A stretch of 64,000 nucleotides of DNA from Leclercia sp. S52 (lineage in GTDB: Bacteria; Pseudomonadota; Gammaproteobacteria; Enterobacterales; Enterobacteriaceae), in assembly GCF_039727615.1 (NCBI RefSeq), contig NZ_CP152474.1:1364001-1428000 (forward strand), written 5' to 3'. The position numbers and the translations under genes were made by a program. Of the stretch, positions 47,895 to 58,185 are shown piece after piece. The notes beneath the pieces are model-generated. The model had not been told where the DNA came from. It saw only the letters and a list, made by a program, of their open reading frames with translations, and searched no databases. Numbering within the stretch: position 1 is the stretch's first letter; the number at the start of each line of letters is the position of its first letter.

Positions 47895-48641
47895 GTTGTT
47901 GCTCCTTTTCAGGCATCGGTGTCCCCTGATACTCTGCAAGACTCTTGCCACTGCCCGGAAAACGGCGCTTAAACCTTCTTTTTTCGGATTAGGTTCAAAA
48001 AACAGCCAGACGACGAGAAGATAATGCACTGCATCGGTGCCCCGTATGATGCGCCTGGTGCAGGTACTATTTTGGTTAAAATGTGAGCAACTCCGCACCA
48101 ATTCGTTCGCTGTTTTTTGTCATAAGATCGCCATAATTAGGCGATAAAAATTTTTTACCGCCGCGCTGGGGGTAAAAACCGGGAACGGGCCGAGTCACGT
48201 TCCGTATGGGCTGGAGGCAGTTATCCACTATTCCTGTGGATAACCATGTGCATTAGAGTTAGAAAACACACGGTAAGCGAGAAAATACGCGGCCTGCGCC
48301 TGAATTGCTGCGAAACGCGTCTTTTAGAAAACTTTTTTTGCAGATCAACGCGTTAAATAAAAGCAATCATTGTCATCAAAGTGTCAATTGGATGGGGTAA
48401 AGACCGGCGCCTCGCCTTGACAAATGTTAAAAAACAAAAAATTCTGGGGATAACCCACCCCTGATGGAATTTTATCCCGCCGCAGCCGAAATTTTGCGCA
48501 GCTTTGCTTGATTCCCACTGGTGATGGCACAAAATGGCGCATATGTTACTGGTTTTATATCCAGTATAATTTACTGGCAAAAATAGCCATCAGGAGTAAA
48601 ATTACACACCTGCCGTATTAATCATCATCAGGTCGCCGTTC
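47895..48641. promoter_or_regulatory. uvrB upstream region with DnaA boxes
   Basis: 747 bp without a supported gene. It contains inverted DnaA boxes TTATCCACT (48221-48229) and TGTGGATAA (48235-48243; the second is a perfect 9-mer) and an AT-rich stretch. It ends with the LexA-controlled uvrB promoter. A DnaA-box-containing distal promoter is known upstream of E. coli uvrB. Confidence 0.7.
48547..48566 (+). promoter_or_regulatory. LexA (SOS) box of uvrB
   Basis: TACTGGTTTTATATCCAGTA matches the 20-bp LexA consensus with both TACTG and CAGTA half-sites intact, 75 bp upstream of uvrB. Same location as the E. coli uvrB operator. Confidence 0.9.
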
Positions 48642-50657
48642 ATGAGTAAACCGTTCAAACTGAATTCCGCTTTCCGTCCTTCTGGCGATCAGCCCGAAGC
48701 GATTCGCCGTCTGAAAGAGGGGCTGGAGGATGGGCTTGCACACCAGACGCTGCTGGGGGTGACCGGTTCGGGTAAAACCTTTACCGTCGCCAACGTGATC
48801 GCCGATCTGCAGCGCCCGACAATGGTGCTCGCACCCAACAAAACCCTGGCCGCACAGCTGTACGGCGAGATGAAAGAGTTCTTCCCCGATAACGCGGTGG
48901 AGTATTTCGTCTCGTACTACGACTACTATCAGCCAGAAGCCTACGTTCCCAGCTCCGATACCTTTATCGAAAAGGACGCCTCGGTGAACGAGCATATCGA
49001 GCAGATGCGTCTGTCCGCGACCAAAGCCCTGCTCGAGCGCCGTGACGTGGTGGTGGTGGCCTCGGTATCAGCCATTTACGGCCTCGGCGATCCCGATCTC
49101 TACCTGAAGATGATGCTGCACCTGACCCAGGGGATGATTATCGATCAGCGCGCCATCCTGCGACGTCTGGCGGAGCTGCAGTACACCCGCAACGATCAGG
49201 CGTTCCAGCGCGGTACCTTCCGCGTTCGCGGGGAAGTTATCGACATCTTCCCGGCGGAGTCGGACGACTTCGCCCTGCGCGTGGAGCTGTTCGATGAAGA
49301 GGTGGAGCGGCTGTCGCTGTTTGACCCGCTTACCGGCCACGTGGAGTCGATTATTCCGCGCTTCACCGTCTACCCGAAAACCCACTACGTGACCCCGCGC
49401 GAGCGCATCGTGCAGGCGATGGAAGATATCAAAGTCGAACTGGCGGATCGCCGCAAAACGCTGCTGGATAACAACAAGCTGCTGGAAGAGCAGCGCATCA
49501 GCCAGCGTACCCAGTTCGATCTCGAGATGATGAACGAGCTCGGCTACTGCTCCGGTATCGAAAACTACTCGCGCTATCTCTCCGGCCGCGGGCCGGGCGA
49601 GGCACCGCCAACCCTGTTTGACTACCTGCCGGCGGATGGCCTGCTGGTGGTGGACGAATCTCACGTGACCATCCCGCAGATTGGCGGGATGTATCGCGGC
49701 GACCGGGCGCGTAAAGAGACCCTGGTGGAGTACGGCTTCCGCCTGCCGTCCGCGCTGGATAACCGTCCGATGAAGTTCGAAGAGTTTGAGGCGCTGGCAC
49801 CGCAAACCATTTACGTTTCCGCGACGCCGGGCAACTACGAGCTGGAGAAATCCGGCGACGAAGTGGTGGATCAGGTGGTACGTCCGACCGGCCTGCTGGA
49901 TCCGATTATCGAAGTGCGTCCGGTTGCCACCCAGGTGGACGACCTGCTGTCTGAGATCCGCGCCAGGGCGGCCATCAACGAGCGCGTGCTGGTCACCACC
50001 CTGACCAAACGCATGGCGGAAGACCTGACCGAATACCTCGAGGAGCACGGCGAGAAGGTGCGCTATCTGCACTCGGATATCGACACCGTAGAGCGTATGG
50101 AGATCATCCGCGACCTGCGCCTGGGCGAGTTCGACGTGCTGGTGGGGATCAACCTGCTGCGAGAAGGGCTGGATATGCCGGAAGTGTCGCTGGTGGCGAT
50201 TCTGGACGCCGATAAAGAGGGCTTCCTGCGCTCCGAGCGATCGCTGATCCAGACCATCGGTCGTGCGGCGCGTAACGTGAACGGTAAGGCGATTCTCTAT
50301 GGCGATAAGATCACCCCGTCGATGGCGAAAGCGATCGGCGAAACCGAACGCCGCCGCGAGAAGCAGCAGGCTTACAACGAAGAGCACGGCATCACGCCGC
50401 AGGGTCTGAACAAGAAGGTGGTGGATATCCTGGCACTCGGCCAGAACATCGCCAAAACCAAAGCCAAGGGACGCGGCAAGTCGCGCTCACCGGTGGAGGC
50501 CGATACCGTTGCCCTGACGCCGAAAGCGCTGCAGCAGAAAATTCACGAACTGGAAGGGCAGATGATGCAGCACGCGCAGAATCTGGAGTTCGAAGAGGCC
50601 GCGCAGATCCGCGACCAGCTGCACCAGCTGCGGGATCTGTTTATCGCGGCATCGTAA
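48642..50657 (+). CDS. uvrB: excinuclease ABC subunit B
   Basis: Damage-verification helicase of nucleotide excision repair. 671 residues (E. coli 673). Walker [16 protein letters not shown]; beta-hairpin region [12 protein letters not shown]; helicase motifs [26 protein letters not shown] and [19 protein letters not shown]. The C-terminal UVR motif that binds UvrA/UvrC is [23 protein letters not shown]-inducible through the LexA box. Confidence 0.98.
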   Translation: MSKPFKLNSAFRPSGDQPEAIRRLKEGLEDGLAHQTLLGVTGSGKTFTVANVIADLQRPTMVLAPNKTLAAQLYGEMKEFFPDNAVEYFVSYYDYYQPEAYVPSSDTFIEKDASVNEHIEQMRLSATKALLERRDVVVVASVSAIYGLGDPDLYLKMMLHLTQGMIIDQRAILRRLAELQYTRNDQAFQRGTFRVRGEVIDIFPAESDDFALRVELFDEEVERLSLFDPLTGHVESIIPRFTVYPKTHYVTPRERIVQAMEDIKVELADRRKTLLDNNKLLEEQRISQRTQFDLEMMNELGYCSGIENYSRYLSGRGPGEAPPTLFDYLPADGLLVVDESHVTIPQIGGMYRGDRARKETLVEYGFRLPSALDNRPMKFEEFEALAPQTIYVSATPGNYELEKSGDEVVDQVVRPTGLLDPIIEVRPVATQVDDLLSEIRARAAINERVLVTTLTKRMAEDLTEYLEEHGEKVRYLHSDIDTVERMEIIRDLRLGEFDVLVGINLLREGLDMPEVSLVAILDADKEGFLRSERSLIQTIGRAARNVNGKAILYGDKITPSMAKAIGETERRREKQQAYNEEHGITPQGLNKKVVDILALGQNIAKTKAKGRGKSRSPVEADTVALTPKALQQKIHELEGQMMQHAQNLEFEEAAQIRDQLHQLRDLFIAAS

Positions 50658-50665
50658 TAAAAGCA

Positions 50666-50691
50666 AAACGGCAACATAGTTGCCGTTTTTA
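50666..50691 (+). terminator. terminator of uvrB
   Basis: AAAACGGCAAC-atag-TTGCCGTTTTT immediately after the uvrB stop. Confidence 0.88.
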
Positions 50692-50700
50692 GTGTTTGCA

Positions 50701-50735
50701 CCCTCTCCCTGTGGGAGAGGGCCGGGGTGAGGGCA
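50701..50735. repeat. enterobacterial intergenic palindrome
   Basis: ccctctccctgtgggagagg followed by gccggggtgagggca: the common enterobacterial repeat with a CCCTCTCCC/GGGAGAGGG stem, between convergent uvrB and ybhK. A diverged relative lies near 59390-59460. Confidence 0.8.
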
Positions 50736-50750
50736 CCAGACCGCACCAAC

Positions 50751-51659
50751 CTAACCCAACGCCTGCACCGCCTTCTCCAGCGCTACGCGCAGTAAATGCC
50801 GGTCATGGCGGTACTTAATGTCGCTCGCCTCGAGCGGCTCCTGCACTACCACCCGACCTTCCATACCTGACACATCAGCATTAGGCCCGACCACCACTGC
50901 ATCAATAATCTTCTTCCCGACGTACTGCTCCATCAACGCCAGCTTAGCGGCCAGCGAAAGCCCGGCGGCGGCAGGGCTAAGCTCGCGGCCCAGGTTACCG
51001 ATGTAAACCACGGGAGCGGGCGTCCGGCGCAGCGCCTGGGCCAGATCCTTGATCAGCAGCAGCGGCATCAGGCTGGTGTAAAAACTGCCCGGGCCGACCA
51101 GAATTAAATCTGCTTCACCAATGGCTTCTACCGCTTCACGGGTCGCCGGAACGCTGGGGTAGAGCATCAGCTCTTTTGGCGGCAGGTCCAGCTGATCGAT
51201 ATTCACTTCGCCATACACTTCATGGTCGTTGCTGTCGATGGCCATCAAATCGACCGGAAGTTCGGACATCGGAATCAAAAAGGCATCCACTTTGAGCAGG
51301 TTGCGGATTAAATTGATCGCCTCCAGAGGCCGCACGCTGAGGTGATCCAGCGCCTTTAACATCAGATTTCCGAGGTTATGCCCCGAAAGTTCGCCATTAC
51401 CGCCAAAACGATACTCAAACATCGCGGAAGCGACGCTGGGTTCGGTGATGAGCTGATTGAGACAGTTGCGCATGTCACCCCAGGCGATACCCCCTTCGGA
51501 GCGGCGAATTCGCCCCGTTGAGCCGCCGTTATCGGTGGTGGTAACGATCCCGGTGAGCCGTGAGCCAAGCGATGACAAGGAGGACATCACCCGGCCCAGT
51601 CCGTGGCCTCCGCCGAGAGCCACGACGCGGTCGAGATCCGCAAAAGTGCGATTGCGCAT
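50751..51659 (-). CDS. ybhK: YvcK/CofD-like protein YbhK
   Basis: 302-residue gluconeogenesis-factor family protein (CofD fold), cytoplasmic. Relatives bind UDP-sugars and influence cell envelope; E. coli YbhK has no firmly assigned role. Motifs: [18 protein letters not shown] (N-terminal nucleotide-binding loop), [21 protein letters not shown], and [19 protein letters not shown]. Divergent from moaA. Confidence 0.94.
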   Translation of the reverse strand: MRNRTFADLDRVVALGGGHGLGRVMSSLSSLGSRLTGIVTTTDNGGSTGRIRRSEGGIAWGDMRNCLNQLITEPSVASAMFEYRFGGNGELSGHNLGNLMLKALDHLSVRPLEAINLIRNLLKVDAFLIPMSELPVDLMAIDSNDHEVYGEVNIDQLDLPPKELMLYPSVPATREAVEAIGEADLILVGPGSFYTSLMPLLLIKDLAQALRRTPAPVVYIGNLGRELSPAAAGLSLAAKLALMEQYVGKKIIDAVVVGPNADVSGMEGRVVVQEPLEASDIKYRHDRHLLRVALEKAVQALG

Positions 51660-51799
51660 AGAAATTCCTTAGTAAGACGAACACCTTAACAGTAACTCAA
51701 CTACCCCTAAATGACGATGCTTCGCCCGGGGCAAAATGACATATATCAATGCAAGAATGTGATAATGACGTATTCTGGAACGAAATGGCACGAACATGT

Positions 51800-51823
51800 C
51801 GATATATACAAGTTTATATAGCG
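51800..51823 (+). promoter_or_regulatory. ModE site upstream of moaA
   Basis: CGATATAT, 8-nt spacer, ATATAGCG: inverted repeat with the same spacing as the modA operator (CGTTATAT-N8-ATATAACG), about 100 bp upstream of the Moco riboswitch. In E. coli ModE-Mo activates moaA from a comparable site. Confidence 0.75.
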
Positions 51824-51897
51824 AAACACGAGAATAGCGAAACTGCTATTAACACGCTACTATCGGCATAACCACGTTTTCTTAATCGAAAACATAC

Positions 51898-52004
51898 ACT
51901 CTAGCCTTTGCGCCTGTGTCGACAGATATGGTGCTCTGGCCGTGGCGGTTTCGCCACCAGGGTACAGAAAGAAATGACTGTGCCTCCCGTATCAGGAAAG
52001 GTGT
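51898..52004 (+). ncRNA. molybdenum cofactor (Moco) riboswitch
   Basis: Leader of moa with the characteristic segments tctagcctttgcgcc, gatatggtgctctggccgtg, a short hairpin ggcg-gttt-cgcc, cagaaagaaatgactg, and cctcccgtatcaggaaaggt just before the start codon. It corresponds closely to the E. coli moaA leader, which senses Moco and represses translation. The ribosome binding site aaaggt forms the expression platform. Confidence 0.88.
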
Positions 52005-52006
52005 AC

Positions 52007-52996
52007 ATGGCTTCACAACTTACCGATTCATTCGCGCGTAAGTTTTTTTACCTGCGTTTGTCTATTACCGATGTGTGCAATTTCCGTTGCACCTACTGCC
52101 TGCCGGACGGCTACAAACCCGGCGGCATCACCAATAACGGCTTTCTCTCCGTGGACGAAGTGCGCCGCGTGACGCGTGCGTTTGCCGCCATGGGCACAGA
52201 AAAGGTCCGTCTTACCGGCGGTGAACCTTCGCTGCGCCGGGACTTCACCGACATCATCGCCGCTGTACGTGAAAACGACGCCATCCGCCAGATTGCAGTC
52301 ACCACCAACGGCTATCGTCTGGCGCGCGACGTTGCCGGGTGGCGTGACGCCGGGTTAACGGCGATTAACGTCAGCGTCGACAGTCTGGATGCCCGCCAGT
52401 TTCACGCCATCACCGGCCAGGATAAATTCCACCAGGTGATGGAGGGCATCGACGCGGCCTTTGCGGCCGGCTTCGACAAGGTGAAGGTCAACACCGTGCT
52501 GATGCGCGATGTGAACCATCATCAGCTGGACACCTTCCTGGCATGGATCAAACCTCGCCGCATTCAACTGCGCTTTATCGAACTGATGGAAACCGGCGAG
52601 GGCAGCGACCTGTTCTCCCGTCATCACATCTCCGGCATGGTGCTGCGCGATGAACTGCTCAAACGCGGCTGGATCCATCAGCTTCGCCAGCGCAGCGACG
52701 GCCCGGCGCAGGTCTTTTGCCACCCCGACTACGAAGGGGAGATCGGGCTTATCATGCCGTACGAAAAAGACTTCTGCGCCAGCTGCAACCGCCTGCGCGT
52801 CTCGTCGGTGGGCAAGCTGCACCTGTGCCTGTTTGGCGACGGCGGCGTCGACCTGCGCGATCTGCTGGCCGATGACGCCCAGCAGGCTGCGCTGGAAGGG
52901 CGCATTTCTGAGGCGCTGATGCACAAAAAACAGACCCATTTCCTGCATCAGGGCAACACCGGGATCACCCAGAACCTGTCCTACATAGGCGGGTAA
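52007..52996 (+). CDS. moaA: GTP 3',8-cyclase MoaA
   Basis: Radical SAM enzyme converting GTP to the cPMP precursor in the first step of Moco synthesis. N-terminal cluster CxxxCxxC in [16 protein letters not shown]-terminal cluster cysteines in [20 protein letters not shown], and the terminal GG (LSYIGG). 329 residues from ATG 52007, as in E. coli; the long upstream open frame is the riboswitch leader. First gene of moaABCDE. Confidence 0.97.
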   Translation: MASQLTDSFARKFFYLRLSITDVCNFRCTYCLPDGYKPGGITNNGFLSVDEVRRVTRAFAAMGTEKVRLTGGEPSLRRDFTDIIAAVRENDAIRQIAVTTNGYRLARDVAGWRDAGLTAINVSVDSLDARQFHAITGQDKFHQVMEGIDAAFAAGFDKVKVNTVLMRDVNHHQLDTFLAWIKPRRIQLRFIELMETGEGSDLFSRHHISGMVLRDELLKRGWIHQLRQRSDGPAQVFCHPDYEGEIGLIMPYEKDFCASCNRLRVSSVGKLHLCLFGDGGVDLRDLLADDAQQAALEGRISEALMHKKQTHFLHQGNTGITQNLSYIGG

Positions 52997-53015
52997 TCGC
53001 AAAAGGAACCAGAAG

Positions 53016-53528
53016 ATGAGTCAGGTAAGCGCTGAATTTATCCCGACGCGTATTGCTATCCTTACCGTTTCCGAACGCCGTGGCGAAGAGGACGACACCT
53101 CCGGCCACTGGCTGCGCGAGGCAGCCCACGAGGCGGGGCATCAGATCGTCGATAAGGCCATCGTTAAAGAGAACCGCTACGCTATTCGCGCGGAAGTGTC
53201 GCGCTGGGTAGCCAGCGACGATGTGCAGGTGGTGCTGATCACCGGCGGCACCGGCTTTACCGCCGGCGATCAGGCTCCGGAAGCGCTGCTGCCACTGTTC
53301 GATCGCGAGATCGAAGGCTTCGGAGAGGTGTTCCGCATGCTCTCGTTTGAAGAGATCGGCACTTCCACCCTGCAGTCGCGCGCCGTGGCCGGTATCGCCA
53401 ACAACACGGTGATTTTTGCCATGCCGGGCTCCACTAAGGCGTGCCGCACCGCGTGGGAAAATATCATTGCCCCGCAGCTGGATGCCCGCACCCGTCCGTG
53501 TAATTTCCATCCTCATCTTAAGAAGTAA
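53016..53528 (+). CDS. moaB: molybdopterin-related protein MoaB
   Basis: 170-residue MogA/MoaB-fold protein. Motifs: RIAILTVSERRGEEDDTSG, LITGGTGFTAGDQAPEALLP and FAMPGSTKACRTAW. In many bacteria MoaB adenylylates molybdopterin, but in E. coli MogA does this and MoaB appears dispensable. Second gene of the moa operon. Confidence 0.96.
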   Translation: MSQVSAEFIPTRIAILTVSERRGEEDDTSGHWLREAAHEAGHQIVDKAIVKENRYAIRAEVSRWVASDDVQVVLITGGTGFTAGDQAPEALLPLFDREIEGFGEVFRMLSFEEIGTSTLQSRAVAGIANNTVIFAMPGSTKACRTAWENIIAPQLDARTRPCNFHPHLKK

Positions 53529-53531
53529 GCT

Positions 53532-54017
53532 ATGTCGCAACTGACCCACATCAACGCCGCTGGCGAAGCGCATATGGTGGATGTCTCCGCCAAGGCCGAA
53601 ACCGTGCGTGAGGCGCGCGCGGAAGCGTTCGTCACCATGCTCCCTGAAACCCTGGCAATGATCATTGACGGCAGCCACCACAAAGGCGACGTCTTCGCTA
53701 CCGCGCGGATCGCCGGGATCCAGGCGGCGAAACGCACCTGGGATCTTATCCCGCTGTGCCATCCGCTGATGCTCAGCAAAGTGGAAGTTAACCTGCGGGC
53801 CGAGCCGGAGCATAACCGGGTTCGCATCGAGTCACTGTGCCGCCTGACGGGGAAAACCGGGGTGGAGATGGAAGCCTTAACCGCCGCGTCCGTGGCGGCG
53901 TTGACCATCTACGACATGTGCAAAGCGGTGCAGAAAGATATGGTTATCGGCCCGGTTCGCCTGCTGGCGAAAAGCGGCGGTAAATCAGGTGATTTCAGGG
54001 CGGAAGAGAATGATTAA
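53532..54017 (+). CDS. moaC: cyclic pyranopterin monophosphate synthase MoaC
   Basis: Completes formation of cPMP from the MoaA product. 161 residues. Motifs: [22 protein letters not shown] start ([18 protein letters not shown]), [38 protein letters not shown] and [20 protein letters not shown] with the catalytic lysine. It starts three bases after moaB and overlaps moaD. Confidence 0.97.
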   Translation: MSQLTHINAAGEAHMVDVSAKAETVREARAEAFVTMLPETLAMIIDGSHHKGDVFATARIAGIQAAKRTWDLIPLCHPLMLSKVEVNLRAEPEHNRVRIESLCRLTGKTGVEMEALTAASVAALTIYDMCKAVQKDMVIGPVRLLAKSGGKSGDFRAEEND

Positions 54018-54255
54018 GGTACTGTTTTTTGCGCAGGTGCGCGAGCTGGTCAATACCGACAGCCTGACGCTGGATACAGAGTTCGACACCGTGGAGGCGC
54101 TGCGGGCGCATCTGGCGGCGCAGAGCGACCGCTGGGCGCTGGCGCTGGACGCAGGCAAACTGCTGGCGGCGGTAAACCAGACGCTGGTGGAGTTCACCCA
54201 TCCGGTCAAACCGGGCGATGAGGTGGCCTTTTTCCCACCGGTGACCGGGGGTTGA
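54010..54255 (+). CDS. moaD: molybdopterin synthase sulfur carrier MoaD
   Basis: 81-residue ubiquitin-like sulfur carrier. The C-terminal GG (FFPPVTGG) is thiocarboxylated by MoeB to donate sulfur to cPMP within molybdopterin synthase. Length matches E. coli. The ATG lies inside the end of moaC, and the stop abuts moaE by one base. Confidence 0.97.
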   Translation: MIKVLFFAQVRELVNTDSLTLDTEFDTVEALRAHLAAQSDRWALALDAGKLLAAVNQTLVEFTHPVKPGDEVAFFPPVTGG

Positions 54256-54256
54256 G

Positions 54257-54709
54257 ATGACTGAGACCAAAATTGTTGTCGATCGGGCGCGTTTCAACGT
54301 CGGCACGGAGTACGGCTGGCTGGCGGAGCGCGACGAAGACGGGGCGGTAGTCACCTTCACCGGCAAAGTGCGCAACCATAATCTGGGCGACAGCGTGAAG
54401 GCCCTGACGCTAGAACACTACCCCGGCATGACCGAAAAGGCGCTGGCGGAGATCGTCGTTCAAGCGCGCGAGCGCTGGCCGCTCGGCCGGGTGACGGTGA
54501 TCCACCGCATCGGGGAGATGTGGCCCGGGGAAGAGATCGTTTTTGTTGGCGTCACCAGCGCCCATCGCGGCAGCGCCTTTGCCGCGGGTGAATTTATTAT
54601 GGATTATCTGAAAACCCGCGCCCCGTTCTGGAAGCGCGAAGCCACCCCGGAAGGGGATCGCTGGGTGGAGTCCCGCGACAGCGATAAGGAAGCCGCCAGC
54701 CGCTGGTAG
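54257..54709 (+). CDS. moaE: molybdopterin synthase catalytic subunit MoaE
   Basis: 150-residue catalytic partner of MoaD. Motifs: GAVVTFTGKVRNHNLGDSV, LEHYPGMTEKAL, VTVIHRIGEMWPGEEIVFVG and FWKREATPEGDRWVESR with the catalytic lysine. Last gene of the moa operon. Confidence 0.97.
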   Translation: MTETKIVVDRARFNVGTEYGWLAERDEDGAVVTFTGKVRNHNLGDSVKALTLEHYPGMTEKALAEIVVQARERWPLGRVTVIHRIGEMWPGEEIVFVGVTSAHRGSAFAAGEFIMDYLKTRAPFWKREATPEGDRWVESRDSDKEAASRW

Positions 54710-54767
54710 CCGGATTGCCGGGATGTGTTAGTCTATAACAGTGTGTCCACTTAAAAAGGAGTGCGTT

Positions 54768-55472
54768 ATGGACAGATTTCCCCGTTCCGATTCCATCGTG
54801 CAGACCCGTAGCGGCCTGCAAACCTATATGGCGCAGGTCTATGGCTGGATGACCTGCGGATTGCTGCTTACCGCTTTTGTCGCCTGGTTTTCAGCAAACA
54901 CGCCTGCCGTGATGATGTTTGTCTTCTCCAGCAAAATTACCTTCTTTGGTCTGATTATCGCCCAGCTGGCGCTGGTGTTTGTCCTGTCCGGGATGGTGCA
55001 TAAGCTCAGCGCGGGGATGGCGACCACGCTGTTCATGCTCTATTCGGCGCTCACCGGCCTGACGCTCTCCAGTATCTTCATCGTCTACACCTACTCCTCG
55101 ATTGCCAGCACCTTCGTGGTGGCAGGCGGGATGTTTGGCGCGATGAGTCTCTACGGCTACACCACCAAACGCGATCTGAGCGGCTTTGGCAACATGCTGT
55201 TTATGGCGTTGATTGGGATCGTGCTGGCCTCGCTGGTGAACTTCTGGCTGAAGAGCGAAGCGCTGATGTGGGCGGTGACCTATATCGGGGTGATTGTGTT
55301 TGTCGGCCTGACGGCCTACGACACGCAGAAGCTGAAAAATATCGGGGAGCAGATCGACGTGCGCGACAGCTCTAACCTGCGCAAATACTCGATTCTCGGG
55401 GCGCTGACGCTCTATCTGGACTTCATCAACCTGTTCCTGATGCTGCTGCGCATCTTCGGCAACCGGCGTTAA
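54768..55472 (+). CDS. ybhL: Bax inhibitor-1 family membrane protein YbhL
   Basis: 234-residue inner-membrane protein with seven hydrophobic helices, TMBIM/BI-1 family (calcium-leak-type fold; physiological role in enterobacteria uncertain). Motifs: YMAQVYGWMTCGLLLTAFVA, LTGLTLSSIFIVYT, FVGLTAYDTQKLKNIGEQ. ATG 54768 follows aaaaagga. In E. coli a related gene, ybhM, follows; here it is replaced by the vgrG segment. Confidence 0.95.
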   Translation: MDRFPRSDSIVQTRSGLQTYMAQVYGWMTCGLLLTAFVAWFSANTPAVMMFVFSSKITFFGLIIAQLALVFVLSGMVHKLSAGMATTLFMLYSALTGLTLSSIFIVYTYSSIASTFVVAGGMFGAMSLYGYTTKRDLSGFGNMLFMALIGIVLASLVNFWLKSEALMWAVTYIGVIVFVGLTAYDTQKLKNIGEQIDVRDSSNLRKYSILGALTLYLDFINLFLMLLRIFGNRR

Positions 55473-55477
55473 CTGTG

Positions 55478-55509
55478 ATGCCCGGCGGCGCGTTGCTTGC
55501 CGGGCCTAC
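55478..55509. repeat. single REP-like palindrome
   Basis: atgcccggcggcgcgttgct followed by tgccgggcctac: a REP (PU) unit right after ybhL. Confidence 0.8.
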
Positions 55510-55537
55510 AAGGGATATCTCACTTTCAACTATGGGG

Positions 55538-55718
55538 TGTACGGTCCGGTGACATCATGAACACTTGTTCGGGGACATAGTAGACACCTACAACTAAGGC
55601 ATAAGAACCCCCTGTTATGGAGTCGCTTATGTCGTGGGATGCGAGAGATACCATGTCATTACGTACCGAATTTTTATTGTTCGCCTCGCAGGCGCTGCAA
55701 AAAGCGGTCAGCATTTGA
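55538..55718 (+). mobile_element. 5' remnant of an IS481-type insertion sequence
   Basis: Begins with TGTACGGTCCGGTGACATCA and the gaacac...ggggacatag pattern I associate with IS481-family ends. A transposase start follows at 55629: MSWDARDTMSLRTEFLLFASQ, the family N terminus. The frame leaves homology after FASQ and stops at 55718 after 29 residues, so only the left about 180 bp remains. The rest was lost at the border of the vgrG segment. Confidence 0.65.
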
Positions 55719-55729
55719 GATTCCTCCGC
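55713..55729 (+). repeat. 17-bp direct repeat, left copy
   Basis: atttgagattcctccgc, identical to 59213-59229. It flanks the vgrG/Tle1 segment on its left side. Confidence 0.85.
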
Positions 55730-55823
55730 AATTTTCAGAATTTGACTCCTGTTCCAGCCATTTACAGCTTACCCCCGCCGTGCAACCATCGCTCATTAAC
55801 CCCATGTTAATTGAGTCTTTGTT

Positions 55824-58185
55824 ATGGATAACTGGCTGGCGCTTTTCGACGGACAGACCCGCCACACCCTCCGGATTACCGGCTCCGCCGTCACCCCCGA
55901 CGTGCTGCGCTTCAGCGGTAGGGAGGCTCTGAGCGAGCCGTTCCGCTGGGAAATCGACTTCACCACCCCGCAGGATAATATCGCCCCGCAGGATGTGCTG
56001 ATGAAACACGCCACCCTGCATATGCACAGCGGGAAGGCGGTGCACGGCATCATCACCCGTCTGGAGTGGATTTCCACTACTGCCGACCAGTCGCATTACC
56101 AGGTGGTGCTCAGTTCCCGTCTGGCGCTGCTCAGATGCACCCGTCAGTGCCGCCTCTTTCAGAACCTGTCGGTGCCGGAGGTGGTGGAGCAGGTGCTGCG
56201 CGGCCACAGTCTGGAAGGCGCGGATTTTGACTTCCGCCTGGAGCGCACTTACCCGGCGCGGGAGCTTATTACCCAGTGGCGGGAGACGGACCTGGAATTT
56301 ATTCAGCGCATACTTTCAGAGGTCGGGATTTTCTGGCGCATGGAGATGGACGAAGCGCGCGGTCTGGAGGCGGTGATTTTCGCCGACAGTCAGCTGAACT
56401 ACCGCTTTGACGTCCGCCTACCGTACCGCGAGCCGTCAGGACTGTACGACGGGGCACAGGAGTCGGTGTGGGACGTGCACACCCGGTATAAGGTGGTGCC
56501 GGGCATGGTCAGCACACGGGACTACAACTACCGTACTGCCAGTATGCCGATGGATGCGTCCGTCTTCGTGCGCAGTGAGGCGATGACCACCGGGGAGTAC
56601 TACCGCTACGCGGAGCCGTACCGGGAGGCCGGCAATGACAGTGACCCGGAGCCAGAAACTGAGTCCGGTGCCTTTTATGCCCGTCTCCACCTTGAGCGGG
56701 AGTTGAACGCCTCGGTCCATATTCACCTTGAGAGTAACGCCGCCTGCCTGCTGCCCGGTCAGGTGCTGGAGCCGCAGGGGGGAGGTGATTCGCGCGCTTA
56801 AGGAAGGGATAGTCATCACTACCGTGGAGTACCACGCCGCCCGCGACACCCGCCTGCATGTGTCCGTCGACGGGATGCCGTATACCGAACGTTACTGCTT
56901 CCGCCCGGCGGAAACCGAACGCCCGGAAGTGCATGGCACCCTCCCGGCGCGGGTTGAAAGCCGGGAAAAGAATGACATCTACGCGCATCTGGATGAGCAG
57001 GGTCGCTACCGCGTCAGGCTGGACTTTGACCGGGATGCTGCTGAGCAGGGATTTGCATACCTGTGGCTGCGGATGGCGAAGCCGTATACCGGTGAAACAT
57101 ACGGCTGGCACACCCCGCTTCTCGACGGTGCTGAAGTCGTCATCGCGTACAGCAGCGGCGACATTGACCTGCCGTATATCTCCCACGCCCTGCATGATTC
57201 TGAGCACCCGGACCATGTCGCCCGCGACAACCACACCCGCAACGTGCTGCGCACGCCCGCGAACAACAAGATGCGGATGGAAGACCAGCGCGGCGAGGAG
57301 CATATCAAGCTCGCCACGGAATACGGCAAAACGCAGCTGAATACCGGGCATCTGGTGGATGCACAGGAGAAACCTCGTGGAAAGGGATTTGAGCTCAGAA
57401 CCGATGAATATGGCGTAATTCGCGTCGCAAAAGGGCTGTTTATCACCGCTGACGGGCAACAGAAGGCTGCGGGCGAGGTGCTGGATATGGATACCGCCCT
57501 GAAGGAAATCGACATCTGCCTGCAACAGCTTCAGCAGCTTGAGGTGGCGGCAGAGCAGGCGCAGGCGCTGAAAGCCGACATTGACAGCCAGATACAGATG
57601 TTTGAAAAGCGCCTGAAACCGCTGAATGAAACCCTGCTGTTCTCCGCGCCGGAAGGGGTGGCGCTGACCAGCGGGGAACATATGCAGATGACGGCTGCGA
57701 AGAATGTCGCCATTAACGCCGGAGGCGATATCAGCACCGGCGTGATGGGGAACATGACGGCGCTGGCGGGGGAGAAACTGGGTCTGTTTGCAAGAACGGG
57801 GCAACTGAGCCTGAAAGCCAGTGAAGGCCCGGTGGAGATACAGGCGCAGAACGGGAAAATGCAGCTGTATGCGGAGAAGAAGCTCGCCCTGACGTCGGTG
57901 AGCGATATCTCATTTACCGGGAAGAAGCGCATCACGCTCATCGGCGGCGGAAGCTATCTGCGGCTCGAAGCCGGGAAAATCGAGTACGGCACCCTGGGGA
58001 CCTACCTGCGCCGGACAAAAAGGACAATGGCGGCGGCCCCGGCCACCATGCCGCTACCCATTCCGCTTCTCCCGGGTCAGTATCCGCCGCTTAGTGGCAC
58101 AATATGTATCGAGTGCCTCCTCAATGCCATCAGAGCCAACGACGCTATTGTTCAGGGAGCTTATCGTCTTTACCGGCCTGTTTGA
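55824..58185 (+). CDS. vgrG: type VI secretion spike protein VgrG (frame break; C terminus altered)
   Basis: About 786 residues after removing one base of the six-G run 56777-56782. gp27/gp44-like N-terminal domains: LFDGQTRHTLRITGS, LEFIQRILSEVGIFWRME. The gp5-like OB-fold/needle region is GRYRVRLDFDR ... LRMAKPYTGETYGWHTPLLD. A C-terminal DUF2345-type extension (from about residue 560) ends with SYLRLEAGKIEYGT. The last residues (RLYRPV) run into the Tle1 remnant in another frame, so the native C terminus may be lost. No other T6SS structural gene is in the window: an orphan vgrG. Confidence 0.88.
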
